Positions 1-5,333 of a stretch of 6,430 nt of DNA are shown here, piece after piece (position 1 is the first letter of the stretch; the number at the start of each line of letters is the position of its first letter). The DNA is from Chloroflexota bacterium (GTDB lineage Bacteria > Chloroflexota > Anaerolineae > 4572-78): contig JAJRSQ010000155.1 in the NCBI GenBank assembly GCA_024278725.1, positions 1 to 6,430 of the forward strand, in the 5' to 3' direction. A model generated the notes under the pieces. It ran no database searches and was not told the DNA's origin. It saw nothing but the letters and a program-made list of their open reading frames with translations. The translations under genes were made by a program, and so were the position numbers.

Positions 1-2547
1 CCCGATTCATATTGGGCGCGGGTGCGGACAACCTCCATCCTCAACCGGCGCGACGACCCCAACCTGCCGCACGCGCTCTTCAACAGCACCCTGAAACACG
101 CCAAAATGTTCACCATCCACGGCGACAACAACGGGCGGCACAACCTGCCCGGCGAACCGGAACTCGACCCGTTGATGGGGGTACTCTTCATTTTCGGGCT
201 GATGTTGGCGCTGAAAAACCTGCGCCGCGCCGAAAACGGGTTCTTCCTGCTATTGTTGCCCATCGGGTTGGCGGGGGGAATTTTCTCGCTCGATTTTGAA
301 GCGCCGCAATCCCTGCGCAGTATCGCCGTCATCCCCGCTGTGGCGTATTTTTCTGCCCTCCCGTTGGCGTGGCTGGCGGAAGAGGGACGGCAAACGCTGA
401 AACCACTCTCCCGCCGATGGAAAATCGTGCCGGTGGGATTGACCGCGCTGTACCTGCTGGCGTTCAACGCGCACACCTATTTTGTGCGGCAGGCGGGCGA
501 TTTTGCGGTGTGGAATGCTTTTTCCACCCCGGAGACCATCGCCGGCAGAAAGATGGCGACGCTGGGCGCAGAGACCGACTTTTTCCTGTCGCCCTTTCTG
601 GCGAACCATCCCACCATCCAATTTTTAGCGCCCGACGCCCCGCACACCACCGTGTTTGAGCTGCCCGACGCGCTCCCCATCCGCACCGACGCCACTCGTC
701 CCGCCGCGCTGTTCATCCACCCCGACGACGGCTGGATTTTCACGCGGGCGCAGCAACTCTACCCCGCCGGGAAATTCGACACGGTGAGCAATGCGCCCGA
801 CAGCCCGCCCGCCGTGCATACGGTGGAACTTTCGCCCGCCGATATTTCCGCCGTGCAGGGGGTGGCGCTGAAATTGTGGCGCGGCATCAACGCCGATACT
901 GCCGCGCCCCCCGCACAGGCGGTCCGCGCGGAAACCGTCGCCGCACCGCCGGCACTCCTCGCGCCCCCGTTCACCGCCGTGTGGGAAGGGACGCTCTACG
1001 CCCCGAAATTCGGCACATATACCTTCCGGCTCGATTCGCCCGCGCGGACATTGCTGGAAATTGACGGTTTTTCCGTGCTGGCGGGCAGCGGCGCGCAATC
1101 GGCGCAGATTTCGCTGGCAGAGGGGAATCATCACCTGCGGGTGGAAGGGAACTTCCCCGCCGACCTCCCCTTTTCGCTGACGTGGGAACCGCCGGGGCAG
1201 GATGTCTCGAACCTGCCGCGCCGGAATCTCTATCTGCCGCCGGTGGCGGCACAGGGATTGCTGGGGGAATATTTCCCCAACGAAGAATGGGCAGCGCCGC
1301 CCGCGCTGGCGCGGATTGACCCGTTTTTGAACATCTATTTTCATCTCACTCCCCTGCCCCGCCCGTACACCGTGCGCTGGAGCGGCTCGCTGGTGGTTCC
1401 CCAAACGGGCGTTTATCGTCTGCAATTGCGCACCGTGGGGAACGCGCAATTGTTCGTGGACGGGCAATCGGTGCTGCACACCAATATGGCGGGCGTTCCG
1501 TTTGAGCAGGTGCTATCGCTGACAGCGGGACTTCATCCGCTGGAAATAAAATTTCTGGACAACGTCGCCCGCTCGGAAATTCGGCTGACGTGGACGCCGC
1601 CGAATGAGGAAATTCCCCGCCCCATCCCGCCGGAAAATTTACTGCCGCCGACGGGTTCGGCGTGGCAACCCTTCGCCCAAACGCCAACCGCCGCCACCTT
1701 TGCGCCGAAACCGCTCACCTTCGATTACCGGATGACGCTCGCCGACGGGTTACGCGAACCGCGCGACATCGCTGTCGGCGGGGACGGCACCATTTATGTG
1801 GCGGATAGCGGGATTGTGGGGGTGCATACCTTCGCGGCGGACGGTACGACGCTCGGCGCGTGGACGGAAACGGGCGACGGCGCATTCCTCGCGCCCTTCG
1901 GGGTGGTCGCCGCGCCGGATGGCTCGGTGTGGGTGCTGGACGCCGACCGGCAACAGGTGTTCGGTTTTTCGGCGGATGGAAGCCCCTTCCGCACCCTCGG
2001 CACGGCGGAGGCGCAACTGTATCACCCGCGCGGGCTGTCGCTGGTGACAGATGAATCGGGTGCGCCGACGCTGGCAATCGCCAATACCGGCACGGGCAAT
2101 CTGGTCTTTTTCGGGCTGGATGGGACGCTGCGGGGCAAGCTCGGCGCGTTTGGGGACGCGCCGGGGCAATTCAACGAGCCGGTGGACGCGCTGCGCGATT
2201 CCTTCGGCACGTATTTTGTCACCGAGGGGGCGAACGCCAATCGCTGGCAACGGGTGGACGCGCTCGGCAATCCGCTGGCAACGTGGGAAACGCCGTCGCC
2301 GGTGGCATTCGACGGCAGTCATCTCGCCGCTGCGCCGGATGGCTCCATTCTGATGACCAACTCGCAATTGGGGGTGGTGCAGCGGTTCGCGCCGGATGGA
2401 ACACTGATGGAAGAGTGGCGCTCGCTGGGCGAAGTGACCTTCCAGCGCCCGGTGGGCATTTTTATGGATGAAGCATCGGGGCGGCTGTTCGTCACCGATA
2501 TTGGCGCGGGGGTGGTGTACGTTTTCGCGGTGACGGTGGAAGGGTAA
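1..2547 (+). CDS. Membrane glycosyltransferase-like protein (GT39/PMT type) C-terminal part, with two PA14 domains and an NHL beta-propeller; 5' partial
   Basis: The frame is open from base 1, so the N-terminus lies outside the window. The GTG at 22 is internal. Numbering from base 1, 848 residues are visible. Hydrophobic segments lie near 59-71, 81-97, 107-126 and 140-161. Just before them is the stretch HGDNNGRHNLPGEPELDP, which I recall from the C-terminal half of GT39-like membrane glycosyltransferases of Chloroflexota. A soluble region, probably outside the membrane, follows. Then come two PA14-like domains at about 285-397 (VWEGTLYAPKFGTYTFRL) and 419-534 (GLLGEYF, VRWSGSLVVPQTGVYRLQL, LFVDG). 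PA14 is a beta-sandwich usually linked to carbohydrate binding. Residues about 577-848 form six NHL-like blades, with repeats of the type PRDIAVGGDGTIYVAD and PFGVVAAPDGSVWVLD. The inferred role is polyprenyl-phosphate-sugar-dependent glycosylation, or binding of envelope glycans. The catalytic N-terminal half is not visible, so enzyme activity is unproven. The gene converges on the lipoprotein gene. Confidence 0.8.
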   Translation, partial: PDSYWARVRTTSILNRRDDPNLPHALFNSTLKHAKMFTIHGDNNGRHNLPGEPELDPLMGVLFIFGLMLALKNLRRAENGFFLLLLPIGLAGGIFSLDFEAPQSLRSIAVIPAVAYFSALPLAWLAEEGRQTLKPLSRRWKIVPVGLTALYLLAFNAHTYFVRQAGDFAVWNAFSTPETIAGRKMATLGAETDFFLSPFLANHPTIQFLAPDAPHTTVFELPDALPIRTDATRPAALFIHPDDGWIFTRAQQLYPAGKFDTVSNAPDSPPAVHTVELSPADISAVQGVALKLWRGINADTAAPPAQAVRAETVAAPPALLAPPFTAVWEGTLYAPKFGTYTFRLDSPARTLLEIDGFSVLAGSGAQSAQISLAEGNHHLRVEGNFPADLPFSLTWEPPGQDVSNLPRRNLYLPPVAAQGLLGEYFPNEEWAAPPALARIDPFLNIYFHLTPLPRPYTVRWSGSLVVPQTGVYRLQLRTVGNAQLFVDGQSVLHTNMAGVPFEQVLSLTAGLHPLEIKFLDNVARSEIRLTWTPPNEEIPRPIPPENLLPPTGSAWQPFAQTPTAATFAPKPLTFDYRMTLADGLREPRDIAVGGDGTIYVADSGIVGVHTFAADGTTLGAWTETGDGAFLAPFGVVAAPDGSVWVLDADRQQVFGFSADGSPFRTLGTAEAQLYHPRGLSLVTDESGAPTLAIANTGTGNLVFFGLDGTLRGKLGAFGDAPGQFNEPVDALRDSFGTYFVTEGANANRWQRVDALGNPLATWETPSPVAFDGSHLAAAPDGSILMTNSQLGVVQRFAPDGTLMEEWRSLGEVTFQRPVGIFMDEASGRLFVTDIGAGVVYVFAVTVEG

Positions 2548-2571
2548 AAACAACGCATCGGGGTCTGTGCG
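2546..2571 (-). terminator. Weak candidate Rho-independent terminator for the gyrB-lipoprotein transcript
   Basis: Reading the minus strand just past the lipoprotein stop codon, a CGCA/TGCG stem of 4 bp (2571-2568 with 2557-2554) closes a 10-nt loop. It is followed by TTG and then TTTTT. The stem is short, so termination may be inefficient. The element also reaches into the stop codon of the convergent gene. No T-run exists for the plus-strand gene, so I see no terminator for it in the 31-bp gap. Confidence 0.25.
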
Positions 2572-2578
2572 GCAATCG

Positions 2579-3079
2579 TTATTTCTCAAGGAAGATGGTC
2601 TTTTCCACCACCGGCACTTCGAGCGTTTCTCCCTGATACGACAGAGTGGTTGTCCCGTTGCGGTACTCACTGCCGAACAGCAATGCATCCAAATCGACAT
2701 CCGCCATCAGATAGCCCGCCGCCTCAATGCGTGCCGACAAGTTTGCCGGCAAAGACGCATCGTACGGGATTTCATATCCGCCGCCGGTTTCACCCGAATA
2801 TTGGATGACCGCTACCCCCGAACCATCGGTGCGCCACCCGGTTTCCTCATTGTAAGCGACGAAGCGGTCGGCAGCGGTCAGTTTTTCGTCGCCCCGATAC
2901 AACCATATTTGCGCATCGGCGACCGGCTGACCGGCAGTGTTCACCACTGTCAGACGGATTTCCGCCGCCGGACGCGGCATAATCCAAACGCGCCCCTCAT
3001 CCGAGCCGGGGTCAAACTTGCAACCCGCCACCGACAAAACGAGCATCACCGCAACCACCGGCAAACGGATTTTACACAT
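2579..3079 (-). CDS. Small predicted lipoprotein with a carboxypeptidase-regulatory/transthyretin-like beta-sandwich domain
   Basis: The 166-residue product starts with a lipoprotein signal: Lys3 and Arg5, a hydrophobic stretch LPVVAVMLVLSV, then the lipobox VAGC with Cys20 as the lipidation site. After the cysteine comes a short acidic linker. The body (AEIRLTVVNTAGQPVADAQIWLY, then GSGVAVIQY, and AGYLMADVDL) resembles carboxypeptidase-regulatory-like or Ig-like/transthyretin-fold modules, in which 'G-PV-dA-v' begins a strand pair. I do not recognise a specific family, and no catalytic motif is visible. The start at 3079 is chosen because it puts the signal peptide at the N-terminus. It overlaps the gyrB stop by 8 nt (ATGTGTAA), with AGGTG 10 nt upstream. 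The longer in-frame ATG at 3139 would overlap gyrB by 68 nt and bury the signal sequence. The gene is probably co-transcribed and translationally coupled with gyrB. The product would be anchored on the outer face of the membrane. Confidence 0.8.
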   Translation of the reverse strand: MCKIRLPVVAVMLVLSVAGCKFDPGSDEGRVWIMPRPAAEIRLTVVNTAGQPVADAQIWLYRGDEKLTAADRFVAYNEETGWRTDGSGVAVIQYSGETGGGYEIPYDASLPANLSARIEAAGYLMADVDLDALLFGSEYRNGTTTLSYQGETLEVPVVEKTIFLEK

Positions 3080-4994
3080 CCAAATTTTGCACCTGTTTGG
3101 CGTGAGTTTGGATGAATCGTTTGCGTGGCAAAACAACATTCCCCATCAGCATGTCAAAAGTTTTGTCGGCGCTGGCGGCATCTTCGATGGTCACGCGCAG
3201 GAGGATGCGCGTTTCGGGGTTCATGGTGGTTTCCCACAACTGGTCGGGGTTCATTTCGCCCAGCCCTTTGTACCGTTGAACGTGATATTTGTCGCCGTTC
3301 AGCGGTTGCAGGATGGCGTCGCGTTCCGCGTCTGAGAAGGCGTAATGCACCTTTTTCTTGTGGGTGATGGCGTACAATGGCGGTTGGGCAATATACAGAT
3401 GCCCCTGCTCTATAATTTCGGGCATGTAACGGAAGAAGAAGGTGAGCAGCAGCGTGCGAATGTGCGCGCCGTCCACATCCGCATCGGTCATGATGATGAC
3501 GCGGTGATAGCGCAAATCATCCAACGAGAAACTATCGCCGATGCCTGTACCCAATGCGGTGATGAAGGTGCGCACTTCGTTATTGCTCAGAATTTTGTCC
3601 AAATGCGCCCGCTCGGTGTTGAGAATTTTCCCGCGCAGAGGCAATATCGCCTGAAAACGGCGGTCGCGCCCCATTTTGGCGCTGCCGCCCGCGCTGTCGC
3701 CCTCAACGATGTACAATTCGGCGTGCGCGGGGTCGCGCTCCGAGCAATCCGCCAGTTTGCCGGGCAACGCCATCGAACTGAGGGCGCTTTTGCGGAACAC
3801 CAAATCGCGCGCTTTTTTAGCGGCTTCCCGCGCCCGCGCCGAAGTGCGGCACTTTTCCACCACCGCTTTTGCGCCCTTCGGGTGCGTTTCCAGATACACG
3901 GCGGTGATGTCGGAGACCACCGCTTCCACCGCATAGCGCACATCGGTGTTCATTAATTTCACTTTGGTCTGGCTTTCAAATTGCGGGTCGGGGTGTTTGA
4001 TGGAAATGATGGCGGTCAAACCTTCCCGAATATCATCCCCGGAAAAGTTGGTTTCGCCGTCTTTCAGCAGGTTGTTTTTGCGGGCGTAATCGTTGATGGT
4101 GCGGGTGAGCGCCGTGCGGAAGCCGGTCAGATGCGTGCCGCCATCGGGGGTGTGGATGGTGTTGGCGAAGGTGTAGATATTTTCGGTGTAGGCATCGGTG
4201 TATTGAAATGCCACTTCCACCGTCATGCTATCCACCGCCCGCTCCCCGGCGATGATGCCGTGCAGGGTGTTTTTGCTGCGATTCAGATAGCGCACGAAGG
4301 AGGCGAATCCCCCTTCAAAATAGAAGGTGTGTTCGGTGACGGGGTCGGTGCGTTCGTCAATCAGCGTCAGGGTGATGCCTTTGGTGATGAATGCCATTTC
4401 CCGGAAACGCTGCAACAGGGTGTGGAAGTTCAGCCCTTCCACTTCGGTGAAAATGGTTTCATCATATTTAAAGGTGATGGCAGTGCCGGTTTTGGCGGGA
4501 TTTTCCAGCGCGGCGACCCGCTCCACTTCCGTCACGGCGATGCCGCGCTCGTATCGCTGGCGATAGAGGTATCCGCCGCGGCGCACATCCGCCACCAGCC
4601 ATTCGCTCAACGCATTCACCGCACTGACCCCCACGCCGTGCAATCCGCCCGATACTTTGTAGGCGTTGTTGTCGAATTTCCCCCCCGCGTGCAGAGAAGT
4701 GAGTACCAGTTGCAGGGTCGATATTTTCTTTTCGGGATGGGGTTCCACCGGGATGCCGCTGCCGTTGTCCACCACCGTGACGCTTTGGTCGGGGTGGATG
4801 GTCACGGTGATGGTATCACAGCGTCCCGCCAGCGCTTCGTCAATGGAATTGTCCACCACTTCATAGACCAGATGGTGCAACGCCTTGATGTCCGTCCCGC
4901 CGACATACATCCCCGGACGGCGGCGAACCGCCTCCAGCCCTTCCAGTACCTGAATATTTTCCGCGCCATACTGTTGTGTGTTTTGTTCTGCCAC
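3072..4994 (-). CDS. gyrB: DNA gyrase subunit B (type IIA topoisomerase ATPase/TOPRIM subunit)
   Basis: GyrB pairs with GyrA (A2B2) to introduce negative supercoils using ATP. Numbering from the GTG start (640 aa, the usual short-GyrB length), the GHKL ATPase domain shows EVVDNSIDEALAG with catalytic Glu45 and Mg-binding Asn49, then DNGSGIPV with Asp76. It continues with LHAGGKF and the ATP-lid glycine motif SGGLHGVGVSAVNALS. Arg139 is the equivalent of E. coli Arg136, the aminocoumarin contact. The transducer QTK loop is at 342-344. The TOPRIM domain has EGDSAGGSA (Glu431), PLRGKILN and DADVDGAHIRTLLL (Asp504, Asp506). The C-terminal tail has QRYKGLGEMN, TMNPETR and the closing NLDV. No E. 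coli-type insertion is present in the TOPRIM region. GyrB rather than ParE is favoured by the GRDRRFQAILPLRGKILN and YIAQPPLY segments. The start is GTG at 4994, 7 nt from GGGAG. TTG at 4997 (one residue longer) is possible, and a TAG directly upstream rules out anything further. It is followed by the overlapping lipoprotein gene. Confidence 0.97.
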   Translation of the reverse strand: MAEQNTQQYGAENIQVLEGLEAVRRRPGMYVGGTDIKALHHLVYEVVDNSIDEALAGRCDTITVTIHPDQSVTVVDNGSGIPVEPHPEKKISTLQLVLTSLHAGGKFDNNAYKVSGGLHGVGVSAVNALSEWLVADVRRGGYLYRQRYERGIAVTEVERVAALENPAKTGTAITFKYDETIFTEVEGLNFHTLLQRFREMAFITKGITLTLIDERTDPVTEHTFYFEGGFASFVRYLNRSKNTLHGIIAGERAVDSMTVEVAFQYTDAYTENIYTFANTIHTPDGGTHLTGFRTALTRTINDYARKNNLLKDGETNFSGDDIREGLTAIISIKHPDPQFESQTKVKLMNTDVRYAVEAVVSDITAVYLETHPKGAKAVVEKCRTSARAREAAKKARDLVFRKSALSSMALPGKLADCSERDPAHAELYIVEGDSAGGSAKMGRDRRFQAILPLRGKILNTERAHLDKILSNNEVRTFITALGTGIGDSFSLDDLRYHRVIIMTDADVDGAHIRTLLLTFFFRYMPEIIEQGHLYIAQPPLYAITHKKKVHYAFSDAERDAILQPLNGDKYHVQRYKGLGEMNPDQLWETTMNPETRILLRVTIEDAASADKTFDMLMGNVVLPRKRFIQTHAKQVQNLDV

Positions 4995-5000
4995 CAACTA

Positions 5001-5006
5001 TCTCCC
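5001..5006 (-). promoter_or_regulatory. gyrB ribosome binding site (decides GTG over TTG start)
   Basis: The minus strand reads GGGAGA here. GGGAG lies 7 nt from the GTG at 4994 and 4 nt from the TTG at 4997. The better spacing and the stronger codon both favour GTG. An in-frame TAG sits at 5000-4998 between the site and the start. Confidence 0.6.
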
Positions 5007-5019
5007 GTCACATCGTCCC

Positions 5020-5060
5020 CTTTTTGACGGATTTGTATCGGATTTGCGTCCATCAAAAAG
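5020..5060. repeat. Inverted repeat in the gyrB leader, enclosing an 8-bp direct repeat
   Basis: On the plus strand CTTTTTGA (5020-5027) and TCAAAAAG (5053-5060) are perfect 8-bp reverse complements around a 25-nt loop. The loop contains CGGATTTG twice (5028-5035 and 5039-5046), 11 nt apart, close to one helical turn. In the gyrB transcript the structure would lie about 14 nt upstream of the ribosome binding site. It is AU-rich and so would be a weak hairpin. An operator or a leader structure are both possible. Confidence 0.4.
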
Positions 5061-5089
5061 TCACGTTTATGATAAAATGTAATCAAGAA

Positions 5090-5119
5090 ATTATACCATA
5101 TTTTGTGCCATCTGCCCAA
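5090..5119 (-). promoter_or_regulatory. Candidate sigma-70-type promoter of gyrB
   Basis: On the minus strand a perfect -10 hexamer TATAAT (5095-5090) lies 18 nt downstream of TTGGGC (5119-5114), which matches TTGACA at only three positions. Transcription would start near 5083, giving a leader of about 90 nt before gyrB. This is the most AT-rich stretch of the intergenic region. The -35 is weak, so activation or a longer spacer effect is possible. Confidence 0.55.
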
Positions 5120-5149
5120 TCGCCTCCCGCATCCCACCGGGGGATAAAA

Positions 5150-5196
5150 CCACAATATAGCGGGGGCGCAGTGCGAAAAACCACAATATATAGCGT
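5150..5196. promoter_or_regulatory. Tandem NrdR-box-like operators
   Basis: Two 16-bp sites, 5150-5165 and 5181-5196, both begin CCACAATATA. They start exactly 31 bp apart, leaving a 15-bp gap of about three helical turns centre to centre. Against the NrdR consensus as I recall it (ACACWATATATWGTGT), the second site (CCACAATATATAGCGT) matches 14 of 16 positions. The first (CCACAATATAGCGGGG) matches 11 of 16, with a perfect left half but a degraded right half. NrdR is the zinc-finger/ATP-cone repressor of ribonucleotide reductase genes, and its operators typically occur as pairs with this spacing. Here no nrd gene is adjacent; gyrB and murA diverge from the region. The sites lie upstream of the proposed gyrB -35 by about 30 bp, so which promoter they control is uncertain. 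Confidence 0.5.
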
Positions 5197-5202
5197 GCGA
5201 AC

Positions 5203-5268
5203 GGTAAACTTTCGCGGGACATCCCCGGCTGAACCACCGCGCGCCCGTTGTCGTCCCGAAAGTTTGCC
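5203..5268. repeat. Long imperfect inverted repeat upstream of and overlapping the murA -35
   Basis: Arm 1 (5203-5220, GGTAAACTTTCGCGGGAC) and arm 2 (5253-5268, GTCCCGAAAGTTTGCC) are reverse complements. The exceptions are one T/G pair, which is a wobble in RNA, and a 2-nt CG bulge in arm 1. They enclose a 32-nt GC-rich spacer. The right arm covers most of the proposed murA -35, so a protein bound there could block it. Alternatively it is a dispersed palindromic element or a remnant of a bidirectional terminator; no T-run follows either arm. Confidence 0.6.
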
Positions 5269-5291
5269 TGTTTTGGAGTGAGCCATACAAT
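5264..5291 (+). promoter_or_regulatory. Candidate sigma-70-type promoter of murA
   Basis: TTGCCT (5264-5269) and TACAAT (5286-5291) are separated by 16 nt. The -10 matches TATAAT at five of six positions. Shifting the -35 by one base (TTTGCC) gives 17 nt. Transcription would start near 5298, giving a leader of about 36 nt before murA. Confidence 0.55.
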
Positions 5292-5323
5292 AGCAGTACC
5301 ATGCGCCGTCGAGCGCACCCCAT

Positions 5324-5328
5324 GGAGG
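5324..5328 (+). promoter_or_regulatory. murA ribosome binding site
   Basis: GGAGG, extended to GGAGGT, lies 5 nt before the ATG at 5334. This strong Shine-Dalgarno match fixes the start codon. Confidence 0.85.
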
Positions 5329-5333
5329 TCATT

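Noticed and set aside
22..24. GTG as the true start of the first gene
   Set aside because: The frame is open to base 1, and the sequence before and after reads as the middle of a membrane protein, with no ribosome binding site.
625..1479. A 284-codon minus-strand open frame opposite the PA14 region
   Set aside because: It is Arg/Gly-rich shadow sequence, and the opposite strand codes for recognisable PA14 domains.
1750..2700. A 316-codon minus-strand open frame opposite the propeller region
   Set aside because: The sense frame shows clear NHL-type repeats, while this frame is Arg/His-rich with no signature and overlaps the lipoprotein gene in another frame.
3080..3139. N-terminal extension of the lipoprotein to the ATG at 3139
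   Set aside because: It would put 20 polar residues in front of a clear lipoprotein signal peptide and overlap gyrB by 68 nt.
3072..4994. ParE (topoisomerase IV subunit B) instead of GyrB
   Set aside because: The TOPRIM flanking motifs and length fit GyrB; without gyrA or parC next to it the call rests on motifs alone but remains strong.
3981..5027. A 348-codon plus-strand open frame opposite gyrB
   Set aside because: It lies almost entirely over conserved gyrB codons, has low-complexity Gly/Val/Phe/His composition and no family resemblance.
5146..5195. CRISPR or tandem repeat array
   Set aside because: There are only two copies of a short motif with a 15-bp gap, and no further units on either side; operator geometry explains it better.
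4976..5281. A 101-codon plus-strand open frame in the gyrB-murA gap
   Set aside because: It has no good ribosome binding site, starts inside antisense gyrB, shows no domain, and crosses the promoter and operator elements.
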